Source: Pseudomonas mucoides (GTDB lineage: Bacteria; Pseudomonadota; Gammaproteobacteria; Pseudomonadales; Pseudomonadaceae). Taken from it: a DNA stretch of 64,000 bases. The position numbers and the translations under genes were made by a program. Below are positions 53,471 through 63,058 of the stretch, piece by piece. The DNA lies in contig NZ_JACOPW010000002.1 of assembly GCF_015461845.1 (NCBI RefSeq), forward strand, positions 806,001 through 870,000. The letters run 5' to 3'. Positions within the stretch are counted from its first letter, which is position 1; each line of letters starts with the position of its first letter. Below the pieces are notes generated by a model. The model was not told the origin of the DNA. It did not search any database and saw nothing but the letters and a program-made list of their open reading frames with translations.

Positions 53471-54614
53471 TCCCCAAGCGTCGGGCGGGTTGATCCCGGT
53501 GTTGAATCTTGACGAAAGTGAAGTCCAGCGGCAGTTGACCATCTGCAATAGCTGCCGTTATTGCGAAGGCTTTTGCGCGGTATTTCCGGCGATGACCCGG
53601 CGCCTGGAATTCACTCAGGCCGACATCCATTACCTGGCGAACTTGTGTCATAACTGCGGCGCGTGCCTGCACGCCTGTCAGTACGCCGCCCCACACGAAT
53701 TCGACGTCAACATACCCAAAGCCATGGCCAAAGTGCGCCTGGATACCTACGCCGAATACGCCTGGCCGCAAGTAATGGGCAGGTTGTATCAGCGCAACGG
53801 CCTGACCCTGGCACTGGCTTCCGGTGGGGGACTGGCCTTGTTTCTATGCCTGACCCTGATGCTGATGGGCAACCTGTTCACGGCCATTCCCGGGGGCAAT
53901 TTCTACCAGATTTTCCCGCATAACACCCTGGCGCTGATGTTCGGCTCAGTGTTCGGCTTTGCGGTACTGGCACTGACCCTGGGTGTACGGCGCTTCTGGC
54001 TCAACGTTTCACCGGTCGCAGCGCCACTGCCGTTGAAAACGTCCGCGGCATTGGAGGCTACGGCCAACGTCGCGAAGCTCAAATACCTGGACGGCGGCCA
54101 TGGCGAAGGCTGCAACAATGCCGACGATCAATTCACCTTGTGGCGACGCCGATTCCACCACCTCACCTTCTACGGCTTCATGCTGTGCTTCGCCGCCACC
54201 GGTATCGCCACGCTCTTTCACTATCTGCTGAAGTGGTCGGCGCCTTATCCGATCTTCAGCTTGCCGGTGATGTTGGGTATTGCCGGTGGCATCGGCCTGC
54301 TGATCGGCCCGGCGGGTCTGCTTTGGCTGAACCTGCGTCGCAACCCTGCGCACGGCGATGAAAACCAAAAACCCATGGATCGCGGCTTCATCGCGCTGCT
54401 GTTTCTGGTCAGCGCAAGCGGCCTGGCGCTACTGGCTTTGCGTGAAACCAGCGCCCTGGGCTTGATGTTGGCGATTCATCTCGGCCTGGTCATGGCGTTT
54501 TTCTTGACCATGCCCTACAGCAAATTCGCCCATGGAATATTCCGCAGCGCAGCGCTGCTCAAACACGCCATCGAGAAGCGTCAACCCAACCCGATCAACG
54601 CCGGCAGCGACTGA
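53457..54614 (+). CDS. tcuB: TcuB: Fe-S/heme membrane electron-transfer protein
   Basis: 385 residues; CGGAG seven bases before ATG 53457. The N-terminus has two Fe-S motifs, [11 protein letters not shown] and [11 protein letters not shown]. The rest has about six membrane spans with His residues ([25 protein letters not shown]) that may hold heme b. It reoxidises the TcuA flavin and passes electrons to the quinone pool at the inner membrane. Confidence 0.93.
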   Translation: MQLFDPQASGGLIPVLNLDESEVQRQLTICNSCRYCEGFCAVFPAMTRRLEFTQADIHYLANLCHNCGACLHACQYAAPHEFDVNIPKAMAKVRLDTYAEYAWPQVMGRLYQRNGLTLALASGGGLALFLCLTLMLMGNLFTAIPGGNFYQIFPHNTLALMFGSVFGFAVLALTLGVRRFWLNVSPVAAPLPLKTSAALEATANVAKLKYLDGGHGEGCNNADDQFTLWRRRFHHLTFYGFMLCFAATGIATLFHYLLKWSAPYPIFSLPVMLGIAGGIGLLIGPAGLLWLNLRRNPAHGDENQKPMDRGFIALLFLVSASGLALLALRETSALGLMLAIHLGLVMAFFLTMPYSKFAHGIFRSAALLKHAIEKRQPNPINAGSD

Positions 54615-54661
54615 CGGTTAAAGCACTCATTCCAAAAACAATAGTGAGCATAACGGTAGCC

Positions 54662-55963
54662 ATGATGAAAACGACAACGGCAACAACCCGAGCCAAGGGG
54701 TCCAAATTGGGCGCCATATTGCGGGTCACCAGCGGTAACTTTCTCGAGCAGTTCGACTTCTTTCTGTTCGGGTTCTACGCGACCTACATCTCCCGGACCT
54801 TCTTTCCAGCCACTAGCGAGTTTGCCTCGCTGATGATGACCTTCGCGGTATTCGGCTCCGGATTCCTGATGCGTCCGTTAGGTGCCATTGTGCTGGGCGC
54901 GTACATCGACAAGGTGGGTCGTCGCAAGGGGCTGATCGTGACGCTGTCGATCATGGCCGCCGGTACCGTATTGATCGCCTTGGTGCCGGGCTATGCCGCC
55001 ATCGGCGTGGCGGCACCCATTCTGGTGTTATTGGGCAGGCTGCTACAGGGCTTCTCCGCTGGCGCGGAAATGGGCGGTGTTTCCGTGTACCTGGCGGAAA
55101 TTTCCACCCCCGGGCACACCGGTTTCTACACCAGTTGGCAATCGGCCAGCCAACAGGTGGCGATCGTCGTCGCGGCCGCGTTGGGCTACACGATCAATGC
55201 CACGATGCAAGCCGCTGAAATCGCCGATTGGGGATGGCGTATTCCGTTCTTCATTGGCTGCGTGATCATCCCGTTCATTTTCATTATTCGTCGTTCACTG
55301 GAAGAAACTGCTGCCTTCACTGCTCGCAGCCATCGTCCAACCACTCGCGAAGTGTTTCGCTCGATGCGTGACAACTGGCGCACCGTACTGGCGGGCGGTT
55401 TGCTGGCGTCTATGACCACTACCACGTTCTACCTGATAACGGTCTACACACCGACGTTTGGCAGGACAGTACTGAACCTGAGCACCACCGACAGCCTGGC
55501 GGTCACACTGCTGGTCGGTATCAGCAACTTTATCTGGCTGCCCATCGGCGGCGCCCTCTCCGACCGCATTGGCCGTCGGCCACTGTTGCTGGCGATATCG
55601 TTGCTGTGCATCTTCACCGCCTATCCCGCCATGCACTGGCTGGCAGAGGCGGCGAGTTTCGAACGACTGCTTACTGTTCTGCTGTACTTCTCATTCTTCT
55701 TTGGCATTTACAACGGCGCCATGGTCGCGGCACTGACCGAAGTCATGCCACAGAACGTGCGGGTCGTCGGGTTTTCACTGGCCTTCAGTTTGGCCACCGC
55801 GGTGTTTGGCGGTTTTACCCCGGCAATCTCGACACTGCTTGTCCAGGCCACGGGCGATAAGGCATCACCTGCCTACTGGCTGATGTTCGCGGCGGTGTGC
55901 GGGTTCACGGCGACGACGATTCTGTATCGTCGGCACAAACCTTTGGCCGTCAGAACCGTTTAG
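54662..55963 (+). CDS. tcuC: TcuC: tricarballylate:proton symporter (MFS), copy 2
   Basis: 433 residues from ATG 54662 (GTG at 54644 possible). Opening [40 protein letters not shown] and [20 protein letters not shown]; 12 spans. It follows tcuB by 47 bases, the Salmonella tcuABC order, so this copy is taken as TcuC proper. Imports tricarballylate with protons; may also accept citrate. Confidence 0.88.
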   Translation: MMKTTTATTRAKGSKLGAILRVTSGNFLEQFDFFLFGFYATYISRTFFPATSEFASLMMTFAVFGSGFLMRPLGAIVLGAYIDKVGRRKGLIVTLSIMAAGTVLIALVPGYAAIGVAAPILVLLGRLLQGFSAGAEMGGVSVYLAEISTPGHTGFYTSWQSASQQVAIVVAAALGYTINATMQAAEIADWGWRIPFFIGCVIIPFIFIIRRSLEETAAFTARSHRPTTREVFRSMRDNWRTVLAGGLLASMTTTTFYLITVYTPTFGRTVLNLSTTDSLAVTLLVGISNFIWLPIGGALSDRIGRRPLLLAISLLCIFTAYPAMHWLAEAASFERLLTVLLYFSFFFGIYNGAMVAALTEVMPQNVRVVGFSLAFSLATAVFGGFTPAISTLLVQATGDKASPAYWLMFAAVCGFTATTILYRRHKPLAVRTV

Positions 55964-56320
55964 TTCTTCGATCGCCGACGCTTACCACGCGTCGATCCGG
56001 GGAAGTATTCAGCCTAAAGACCCCATTTAATGGGCATAGACAGATTCTTCGAATAATTCTCAATAGGTGGCCCTTGATTCCACTCGATCAAGGGCCCGAA
56101 GCAGAGATGCTGCTTTTCCAAGAGCGCAAGAGGCGGTCGATTTAACACCGGAGTACGAGATCTGACTTGTGCTTATTCGTATGGCCCATGACCGGCTATA
56201 TCGGGTCGGTTGCTGCTCTTCGCGACAGGCAGCGATCGGTCGGAAGTAGATAGAGAAAGGCGACCAAGATCACTTAAAGAGGCTATGCTCCTTCAAATCT
56301 CAGTTGAACGAGATAGGATC
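55964..56320. other. Junction between tcu operon and AT-rich island
   Basis: Holds a perfect ten-base hairpin at 56069-56096 and a copy of the dispersed repeat at about 56197-56250 (GGGTCGGTTGCTGCTCTTCG and CAGCGATCGGTCGGAAG). No gene. The GC content falls sharply on the right. Confidence 0.55.
56069..56096 (+). terminator. Stem-loop after tcuC
   Basis: GGCCCTTGAT-tccactcg-ATCAAGGGCC, perfect ten-pair stem about 105 bases after the stop; no T run follows, so it may be a weak terminator. Confidence 0.4.
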
Positions 56321-57283
56321 ATGGACAAAATAATCCTCTTTCTAGCAGACGAGAACAATCGACTGATCCTCAATTGGATCGGCGGAGCATTGGCGACGTT
56401 AGCTGGTGGGTTATGGGTTGTAATTAGATATCTGCTTGAGCGATCTGAAAAAAAGCGCACTTTATTCGCACAAAAAAAAGAAACGGAAGAAAAGGCACAT
56501 GCTCCTCCGTCGATCACCGATGAACCGGCTGTTCAGCCCAACTCAATTTACGTTAAAGACGGTATCGCTATTGGCTCAGGCGCGAACGTTTCCGCGCGGG
56601 ATATAATAGTAGGTTACAGACTAAGAGGATTAGCCTTCACTCTATTCGCGATTGGACTACTACTAATACTAGCCGGATATTTCTTTGAAGAATTTGCATC
56701 ATCAGTTATAGCAACAAAACTAACAAAATATGAATTAACACTTTCTTGCGGCAATACAGGAAAAACAAAATTCGACATGTCACCTGATGAATTAACTGAT
56801 GTTATAAAATTCAGAGATTTCCTTTCAGAAAACGAAAATAAGACGTTTTTTCTACATTTCGAGATTCAAAAAGCCTGCTCCGCTTGCAAATGCCCGCGTG
56901 TTGCTCCAAGCCCACCGGAACCTGGACCCAAAGGATTTCTCGTTATCGATGATCCTCAAAAAGAACATTGGACATTATCTCCCATGATGAAAGAAGCACA
57001 CGAGATTATAGCCTTTCACACTCACCTTGTCGTAGACACCATATTTTACCTACCAACGTACGAACAACTCCCTGAAAATGGACTATTCCAAAAAGGCGGC
57101 TACGGTTTCTACGCTTATTACGACGGTCCTTTCACTGCAAAATATTTCGAAGGCACTGGGTATACGGGCGGATATATCGAACCAGTAGTTATCGCGTCTT
57201 CTGAAATAATCAATCAGGTAAAATGCATTCGAGAAGAAAAATCACTTAATTTCTTCCAAAAATTATATCACCAATGTTTTTAA
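56321..57283 (+). CDS. Unrecognised AT-rich membrane protein 1
   Basis: 320 residues from ATG 56321; the ribosome site is poor (AGGATC directly before), and an upstream frame to 56210 exists but runs through the dispersed repeat. Two predicted spans (about 14-37 and 106-126) flank a charged linker that ends SIYVKDGIAIGSGANVSARD then IIVG, a Gly/Val-rich stretch like those seen in some defence- or phage-associated proteins. The C-terminal 190 residues are soluble with a CSACKC cluster. Codon use is far more AT-rich than its neighbours, so it is probably acquired. Function unknown. Confidence 0.65.
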   Translation: MDKIILFLADENNRLILNWIGGALATLAGGLWVVIRYLLERSEKKRTLFAQKKETEEKAHAPPSITDEPAVQPNSIYVKDGIAIGSGANVSARDIIVGYRLRGLAFTLFAIGLLLILAGYFFEEFASSVIATKLTKYELTLSCGNTGKTKFDMSPDELTDVIKFRDFLSENENKTFFLHFEIQKACSACKCPRVAPSPPEPGPKGFLVIDDPQKEHWTLSPMMKEAHEIIAFHTHLVVDTIFYLPTYEQLPENGLFQKGGYGFYAYYDGPFTAKYFEGTGYTGGYIEPVVIASSEIINQVKCIREEKSLNFFQKLYHQCF

Positions 57284-57753
57284 ATTGATTTTTTGCTCAA
57301 CATCAAATCGAGAAATTCTTCACGCGTCTCGTTGTCTTCGATATTTGATATGTTTCTGCCTCCTGAATTATGCGAGCAGGAGATTGCTCTCAAGATCGAG
57401 TGCCCTCACCGCGCTATTAAAATAAAGCGGCGCTTAGCGGCCTTTCGCGAAGGTCAGCTAGGGGTCGATTACTGCCGGTCATGTCCACGACATCGTGCTA
57501 GTCAAATCCGATGCAAATGACTTGTCAGGTCGAATGCAAATGGGTGGGTAAGTCTGTGCAATTAACCATAAGAATGTCGAGCCCCTGCTCGGCATCCACC
57601 AGCCCCATCACGTTGACCTTATCGAACTTCGCTAGGGCGGCGGCGTCGTGACGCTCATTGGTGCCGTGTGCAGGGCCATCCACCGCAGTGACCGGCAAGT
57701 ACCACCGGAATAACGAAAGCCCTTCGGCGCGTGTAAATACCTAGTTATCGGCA
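57284..57753. other. Degraded stretch in the island
   Basis: A 75-codon frame (57293-57520, TTG start) with a CPHRAIKIKRR...CRSCPRH core is too weak to call. Minus-strand remnant at 57525-57716 is listed separately. The rest shows no structure that I can name. Confidence 0.4.
57525..57716 (-). pseudogene. Remnant of an unrecognised coding region
   Basis: One frame reads SLFRWYLPVTAVDGPAHGTN then ERHDAAALAKFDKVNVMGLV and DAEQGLDILMV, with high GC and ordered composition, ending at a TGA at 57525. It lacks a start and continues nothing upstream, so it looks like the tail of a lost gene, perhaps phage-derived. I cannot name the family. Confidence 0.35.
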
Positions 57754-57954
57754 TTAACGCCTTTTCCCCAAACCCGGAATCTTGCAGTCATACCCGGCCT
57801 TCGGGAACTGCTCGGCCAACGCGCACTCCATGAGTGCCTGTTTCCCTGCCTGTTCCTGGTAGTGCTCGTACACGCCCAGGCAAATGACACCCAGGACTGC
57901 CAGCAGGATCAACGCAACCAGCAGTAGTACCAGACCTTTTAGGAATTTCAACAC
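57754..57954 (-). CDS. Small single-span membrane protein (66 residues)
   Basis: Start GTG at 57954, five bases after AAGGAG. A hydrophobic span (LKGLVLLLVALILLAVLGVI then CLGVY) is followed by a charged tail with three Cys (MECALAEQ, YDCKIPG). The start overlaps the stop of the recombinase remnant on the same strand. The family is unknown to me; it may be a phage- or island-borne membrane protein. Confidence 0.55.
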   Translation of the reverse strand: MLKFLKGLVLLLVALILLAVLGVICLGVYEHYQEQAGKQALMECALAEQFPKAGYDCKIPGLGKRR

Positions 57955-58082
57955 GCAATCTCCTTGATCCAACTGCGTTTGATTGTGGCAATTCCCTTGC
58001 CCAGCGATGATGCGACCTCGATTTGGGTCATGCCCGTGGCCTTGAGGCGCTGTACCGACAGTGTGGTGTCGGCCAATAGCGG
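57948..58082 (-). pseudogene. Serine recombinase/invertase C-terminal HTH remnant
   Basis: Frame PLLADTTLSVQRLKATGMTQ then IEVASSLGKGIATIKRSW ends in a TGA at 57948. The TGMTQIEVASSLGKGIATIKR core is a resolvase/invertase-type helix-turn-helix (compare GxSxxEIAxxLGVSRxTVxR). The catalytic N-terminus is missing: just upstream is a stop in frame. It marks a former transposon or prophage boundary. Confidence 0.5.
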
Positions 58083-58151
58083 CCCCTCAATGCGTCAGAT
58101 AAACTGGCCGCAATTCGAAATCTAAAGGGGACTGATTTGAATGGCGCTTAC

Positions 58152-59114
58152 TTAACCATCTTCGGAGGACCTATCTCCAAAAACTGGCATGTTTACGTAC
58201 AACTTAGCTTCAAAAATGGAATCGATTTCTTTAATTACCTCATAGCACTTAAATGCAGTCCAGCAGTGCACGACTGACACGAATATTGATAAAGAAAGAA
58301 AAACTGCTATTACTAGGTCAGAGCCATCATAGCTGTCCAAACCGGTATAAGTTCCAGCACCCATAATTCTACTCTGCAATAGTGGCCAATACCCAATCAA
58401 AGTTGCCGTCGCGATCGTTATAAATGGAAACCACATAGATATTGCACGAATCCGTTTGGCGAATGTATTACCACCCACTTCTGAATAGGTGAGAAACACT
58501 GTATTTAGCTGAGCCACTTTGATGACATCTAAATCCCCGTGAAGACAAAGTGATGAGAGGGCGGCGTGAACGCCTCGAAGGTTCATCCATATTCCAATAA
58601 CGATGAACATCGACATCACAGCCATGACAATGACGAAGTCGTTAGCAGGGACATTCATATTCAATAAAGGAATAACCCGTATAGGAAGCTTGTCACCGTA
58701 CAAAGTATTTTCGTTTATTGTTAATTCTCGCTCCAGTCTCGAGAATTTCTTGACAACCTCCATGAATGGAGTCGATAGTAACGATCTGCGCACCTTATTT
58801 GATACCCCCGCGCAGGCTTCGTCTTCATTAATTATTTTGTTTTTAATCTTTTCGCGCTCATCTTCATTTTTATCTGGAAGAACAATTAATTCATTAAATA
58901 CTGTGCCCTCACACACTCGCAATATTGTGATTTGATTAACAAAGCGATTGTAATAAATACCTTGCAGTTGCTGGTTTTGGAGGCTGAAATTTGCCAAGTA
59001 TATGTGCAATATAATCAGTACAGATACAAGCACAGCTGCATTGATGAGCCAGCGCATGCGTGTGGTGGCAGCTTTGAAAAAGGTCAACTCTTCCGAAACC
59101 ATGTCCACAGCCAT
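58152..59114 (-). CDS. Unrecognised AT-rich membrane protein 2
   Basis: 320 residues; AAGGGGG shortly before ATG 59114. One span near the N-terminus (about 22-42), then a charged periplasmic-type segment with DKNEDEREKIKNKIINEDEA, then three spans (about 155-180, 225-247, 265-287). The layout resembles membrane sensors or effector pore proteins of accessory islands, but no family is recognised. AT-rich codon use marks it as acquired together with the gene at 56321. Confidence 0.65.
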   Translation of the reverse strand: MAVDMVSEELTFFKAATTRMRWLINAAVLVSVLIILHIYLANFSLQNQQLQGIYYNRFVNQITILRVCEGTVFNELIVLPDKNEDEREKIKNKIINEDEACAGVSNKVRRSLLSTPFMEVVKKFSRLERELTINENTLYGDKLPIRVIPLLNMNVPANDFVIVMAVMSMFIVIGIWMNLRGVHAALSSLCLHGDLDVIKVAQLNTVFLTYSEVGGNTFAKRIRAISMWFPFITIATATLIGYWPLLQSRIMGAGTYTGLDSYDGSDLVIAVFLSLSIFVSVVHCWTAFKCYEVIKEIDSIFEAKLYVNMPVFGDRSSEDG

Positions 59115-59421
59115 GATGCCCCCTTTCTATTTGTAAAATTATTAATTGGATACTTTAGACTAATACGGAAGGCTCTCGCTCAAACTAGCGCGGTCTAGTA
59201 GATCCTTTCAACGCGAAGACTTGACCGACTCTAAAGCTTTAGTAGTGTTTTAAGAATCTGTCAATAAAGCAGCCCTATCAAAGCGTAATGAATTAGAGGA
59301 GGCAGAATTATTATCTCTAACTCACCCCACGGCTGTCCGCTATTGGCCGGCTGCCGCCCGGCGTGAAGGGCTGCAATGGGTCGGATAGCGACGGTCTGGC
59401 GTAGACCGTCGCAGTGGATGG
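59115..59421. other. Intergenic region with repeat copy and hairpin
   Basis: Contains a dispersed-repeat copy at about 59332-59386 (TGTCCGCTATTGGCCGGCTG and GGGCTGCAATGGGTCGGATA) and the hairpin at 59387-59411. No gene. Confidence 0.55.
59387..59411 (-). terminator. Hairpin after the tyrosine recombinase
   Basis: GCGACGGTCT-ggcgt-AGACCGTCGC, a perfect ten-pair stem ten bases past the recombinase stop; no T run. Confidence 0.5.
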
Positions 59422-60042
59422 TCAAACTTCTGTCTGCTCTGCCATTTCCAGGGCATCATCGACCTCGATGCCCAAGTACCTGACGGTGCTTTCAAGCTTC
59501 GTATGACCAAGCAGGAGTTGGACGGCTCTCAGACTCTTCGTCCTGCGATAGATCAACGATGCCTTGGTTCGCCGTAGCGTGTGAGTACCGTACATGGTTG
59601 GGTCAAGACCAATGGCGGTCACCCACGCTTTGACTATTCGAGCGTACTGTCTGGTGGAGAGATGGTCTGAGTCGTGCAAACGGCTCGGGAACAAGAAGTC
59701 CTCGCTGTGGAGGTGGGCTTGATGCATCCAAGCCTCCAGCACCGTTCGAGTTTGCTCAGTGATTTCAAATTGCACTGGGTGATGGGTTTTCTGCTGCATC
59801 ACGATGGCTCGTGACGACACATGCTCTCCATGGGCGATGTCTCGGACTCGCAGCTTGGTTAAGTCACAGGCACGCAGTTTGCTGTCGATAGCCAAGTTGA
59901 AGAGCGCCAGATCTCGTGTCTTCTCAGCAAGCTGAAGTCTTACGCGGATAGCCCAGATATCTCTCACTCGGAGCGGCGCCTTTTGCCCGACGAGCTTTCC
60001 CTTGTTCCAAGGCTGATGGCGATGTTTAGCATTAGAGTTCAT
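59422..60042 (-). CDS. Small tyrosine recombinase/integrase
   Basis: 206 residues, catalytic domain only, without the usual N-terminal arm-binding region. The catalytic set is present: Arg in SKLRACDLTKLRVRD, Lys in MQQKTHH, HTLRR, Lys/His in LLGHTKLE and Tyr in TVRYLGIE. This short form resembles phage- and island-borne recombinases similar to FimB/FimE. It could excise, invert or integrate the AT-rich island to its left. Attachment sites were not found by eye. Confidence 0.87.
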   Translation of the reverse strand: MNSNAKHRHQPWNKGKLVGQKAPLRVRDIWAIRVRLQLAEKTRDLALFNLAIDSKLRACDLTKLRVRDIAHGEHVSSRAIVMQQKTHHPVQFEITEQTRTVLEAWMHQAHLHSEDFLFPSRLHDSDHLSTRQYARIVKAWVTAIGLDPTMYGTHTLRRTKASLIYRRTKSLRAVQLLLGHTKLESTVRYLGIEVDDALEMAEQTEV

Positions 60043-60178
60043 GGCTTGTCCTCCAGGTTGAGGGAGGACAAGGGTGGTTCAGTCACGGTGCGTCGTAGTC
60101 GCTATTCGACCCGAAGCAGCCCTTGATGGCTGTTTGTTCTCGTCATATGTTACGGGTATTCATGGAGGATTCTGACTG

Positions 60179-60745
60179 ATGGCACGCGTGGGTTTGATAC
60201 TGACACCCGGTTTTGCGGACTGGGAATACGCTTTCATTGCGGGTACGGCCTCCCCTTTTTACGGGATCGACGTTAGGTTTTTCGCTCCTGCTACGGGGGA
60301 GTTTCGTTCACAAGGTGGATTGGCTGTAACGGTCGACAGCAGCTTGCATCAATGTCTGGACTGGAAACCGGACGTTGTCGTCGTTATTGGAGGAATGGTC
60401 TGGGAAAGTGCAGAAGCGCCGGATATTCGAGACTTTCTTCATGCCAGCCGTTCAAGTGGAGCAACCCTTGCCGGTATCTGTGGAGGAACGCTGGCACTTG
60501 CGAGGGCCGGGCTTCTAGATACGGTTCCTCATACCTCGAACAGCGCTGACTTCTTACAGAATGCGGTCAGTTATCAAGGCTGCACGCTTTACCGAAGCAG
60601 CTCAATAGCGGTGATGGCGGATCGCATCATTACTGCTCCAGGCACCGCCCCCGTTAGCTTCACCTGCGCAGTGTTTGAAAGTGCCGGGCTATCTTCAGAG
60701 AGCATTTCCCAATTCAGGTCAATGTTGGCAGCGGAACATGCGTGA
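60179..60745 (+). CDS. DJ-1/PfpI-family protein
   Basis: 188 residues; GGAGG ten bases before ATG 60179. LILTPGFADWEYAFIAG, VVIGGMVWE and the nucleophile elbow AGICGGTLALARAG (Cys) fit the class I glutamine-amidotransferase-like fold. Relatives act as deglycases, hydratases or amidases. It stands alone at the right edge of the island; the substrate is unknown. Confidence 0.82.
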   Translation: MARVGLILTPGFADWEYAFIAGTASPFYGIDVRFFAPATGEFRSQGGLAVTVDSSLHQCLDWKPDVVVVIGGMVWESAEAPDIRDFLHASRSSGATLAGICGGTLALARAGLLDTVPHTSNSADFLQNAVSYQGCTLYRSSSIAVMADRIITAPGTAPVSFTCAVFESAGLSSESISQFRSMLAAEHA

Positions 60746-61020
60746 TCGCGTCGTCCCGGCGCTGATTGGATGTCGATCACGTCAGCGTCACCAGGCCGAC
60801 CCGGTCGAATCCTTGTTCCGCCAGACAGGTCATCAATGGGATTGCGAGCGCAACGGATTGCAAGTGTTCGTGGCAGACGGCGCATTGTTGCGCCCCCTTG
60901 ATTCAACAGGCCTGAGAGAGCAACCCCACAATACTGCGGCATAGCCGGAGCACTGTGGGGTGGGTATGAAAGCGCCTACACCGTCCCGAAACCTTAAAAA
61001 TTCCAACACTCAGCGATGAA

Positions 61021-61509
61021 ATGAGAATGTCCAAAAAAAAAATCTATGCCAAAGAGTTCGACATCTGCGTATCGATGTCAGATTTAGTAACCTGGGAAGG
61101 TGACCAGAAGACTCCCAGCGCCGACCTGCAGGCGGTTTTTACCACCCTTGAAATCCCCGTCAACATTCTCGAACTCCACGAGTTGTATTTCGCCCACCTT
61201 TACAACGGCTACGGCGACGTGCATGTGTATCATGCTCAAAATAACGGAGGCAGTATTTTCGCAATCGACTTGTATCGAGAGCTCACGGACCAACAAGATT
61301 TGACAGGTCTGTTTCTGCGAATTGAAAGCCCCGCATTTGATCAGGCACTCGTCCATCTCAGGTCATTCTTTGACAACGCCAGCTGCCAAGTTGCATTTGA
61401 CCAGGCAAGCTACTCTAGGCGACTTCGCGAAACGCTTGACGAAAGCAGATACCCTCGACTGGTCGAAGTAGATCACGACTTCATACAGCAGCATTTCACT
61501 CATCGGTGA
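61021..61509 (+). CDS. Hypothetical cytoplasmic protein (162 residues)
   Basis: Start at 61021 or 61027, no clear ribosome site. An acidic, soluble alpha/beta protein: KEFDICVSMSDLVTWEGDQK, LHELYFAHLYNGYGDVHVYH and a C-terminal FIQQHFTHR. No membrane span, signal or known motif. Family not recognised. The gene stands alone between PfpI and LysE. Confidence 0.6.
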   Translation: MRMSKKKIYAKEFDICVSMSDLVTWEGDQKTPSADLQAVFTTLEIPVNILELHELYFAHLYNGYGDVHVYHAQNNGGSIFAIDLYRELTDQQDLTGLFLRIESPAFDQALVHLRSFFDNASCQVAFDQASYSRRLRETLDESRYPRLVEVDHDFIQQHFTHR

Positions 61510-61753
61510 CGCTAGCCAACCAGACACTGCACAATTGCGATTCAACGTTGGCGTTTAGCAATTGCGCCAATACTGTGGTCACTTGCCGATCTCCTCCTTG
61601 CGACCAAAGAATGCGATCACCTGGTTCACCATGCTTCGAACGGATTGGGCCTCTCTACACCATACTGTTGCGGCCAAATCCATCCCCACTGTACCTGCTT
61701 CTGCCTAACTACTACCGGTTAGCATCACTCCTCACCCAAGGAGGTATTGCTCT

Positions 61754-62383
61754 ATGCCGGACACCACTAACCTCTACCTGTTCATTGCTGCCGCCTTGAT
61801 GTTGCTGATCGTGCCTGGCCCTAACATGGCTATCGTCAGTAGCCATGCAGTTGCCCACGGCTGGCGCGCCGGCCTCGCCGCAGCACTGGGAATAACCCTG
61901 GCCGATGTGCTGATGAGCGTCATGGTTAGTGCAGGTCTCGGTGCGCTGGTGATGAGTTGGGCGCCGGCGTTTGATTTGCTACGGTGGGCGGGCGCTTGTT
62001 ATCTGATGTGGCTGGCCTGGCAGGCATTGAAGATTCCTCCTACGGACACTGATGTTCTAGCTACACAAACTTCGCTTCGGAAGATCGTGGCCCGCGCCAC
62101 GCTTAACAGCCTGTTAAACCCCAAGGCGCTGTTGTTCTTCATGGTATTCCTGCCGCAGTTCGTCACCGTAGGTGCCAGCAACGTCACCTCGCAATTGATG
62201 TTCTTGGGTTTATTGCTTGCGCTGATCGCATTGATCTTCCATTCCCTACTCGGGTTCTGCGCTGGACGGCTGCATGGGCGCCTCAGCAAAGGAATAATAT
62301 CTAAACGCCTTGGTGCTTATGGTTTCGCTGCGGTAATGACAGCTCTGGCAGCACGTTTACTTGTGCTTAACCGGCCGCTTTAA
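61754..62383 (+). CDS. LysE/RhtB-family amino-acid exporter
   Basis: 209 residues; AGGAGG nine bases before ATG 61754. Six spans; LLIVPGPNMAIVSSHAVAHG (PGPN motif), GITLADVLMSVMVSAGLGAL, LLRWAGACYLMWLAWQAL and NPKALLFFMVFLPQFV are hallmarks. It exports a basic, neutral or toxic amino acid across the inner membrane. No LysR regulator is adjacent. Confidence 0.9.
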   Translation: MPDTTNLYLFIAAALMLLIVPGPNMAIVSSHAVAHGWRAGLAAALGITLADVLMSVMVSAGLGALVMSWAPAFDLLRWAGACYLMWLAWQALKIPPTDTDVLATQTSLRKIVARATLNSLLNPKALLFFMVFLPQFVTVGASNVTSQLMFLGLLLALIALIFHSLLGFCAGRLHGRLSKGIISKRLGAYGFAAVMTALAARLLVLNRPL

Positions 62384-62454
62384 AGGGTCGAGGCGCACCG
62401 ATTTAGCAAATACCTTCCTTGCCGATCCGCACCGTCGAATACCGTGACCTAGAC

Positions 62455-62515
62455 GTGACTTCCGCTTTGGGCCGGTTGCTGCCCTTCGTGACAGACAGCA
62501 ACCGGCCAATAGCTG
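62455..62515. repeat. Dispersed hairpin repeat (best copy)
   Basis: GGCCGGTTGCTG (62470-62481) and CAGCAACCGGCC (62496-62507) form a perfect 12-base stem. Related degenerate copies lie near 26818, 47083, 56197, 59332 and 63062. It generates spurious frames; it may be a Pseudomonas-specific non-REP repeat. Confidence 0.6.
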
Positions 62516-62650
62516 ACCTTGCAGATCGGCTGCCAGAAAGCCACTTTTCCACTGCTATGCTAACAACGTCTGTTTCTACGCCAGAGACGAGCAGCATGGC
62601 AGCACAAGGCATTTTTTATTCATTGCACATCGTCAGAGGAACGCCCCGCG

Positions 62651-63058
62651 ATGCGACACTCACTTAAGCATTCGAGACTTCGTTTTGGCTTTTTGCTGAC
62701 TGTTATCTCAATGGGGCTGACCGCTTGTTCCAGTAACGACAATATCAATACACCTGCCAAAGCCATTGCTCGACCACCGATTGATGATAGCGAGACGTCT
62801 TCTGTACGTGTCACTACCAGCTGGATACAACACACGCTTAGTCAAGCTGAATGCCTGAAGCACGCTCAATCAGCGCTTACAAAAGCGAGATATTTTGTTG
62901 ATGCCGGAGACAGGTCCGTTTTTGGGTTTCGTCAAGGGATGACTTTTTCGATCCGCTGCGACTACGAAGGCGTTGCATTTTTAGCAGTGGCTTATCGTCA
63001 TAGACCCAGTGTTGAAACGCAGGATCGGATCTTGAATGAAATAACCAGGTTATTTTAA
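62651..63058 (+). CDS. Lipoprotein of unknown function (135 residues)
   Basis: AGAGGA lies ten bases before ATG. A basic start (MRHSLKHSRLRFG), hydrophobic core and lipobox GLTACSS give lipidation at Cys26. The mature part carries two Cys (AECLKHA, SIRCDYE) that may pair. No family recognised. It follows the LysE gene across the hairpin repeat. Confidence 0.6.
   Translation: MRHSLKHSRLRFGFLLTVISMGLTACSSNDNINTPAKAIARPPIDDSETSSVRVTTSWIQHTLSQAECLKHAQSALTKARYFVDAGDRSVFGFRQGMTFSIRCDYEGVAFLAVAYRHRPSVETQDRILNEITRLF

Noticed and set aside
57293..57520. 75-codon frame with CPHRA and CRSCPRH
   Set aside because: TTG start without a ribosome site; could be a zinc-binding remnant but nothing supports expression.
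60589..60942. Minus-strand frames behind the PfpI gene
   Set aside because: They overlap the PfpI coding end; one frame (CAVCHEHLQSVALAIPL) looks ordered but has no start and breaks after about 40 codons.
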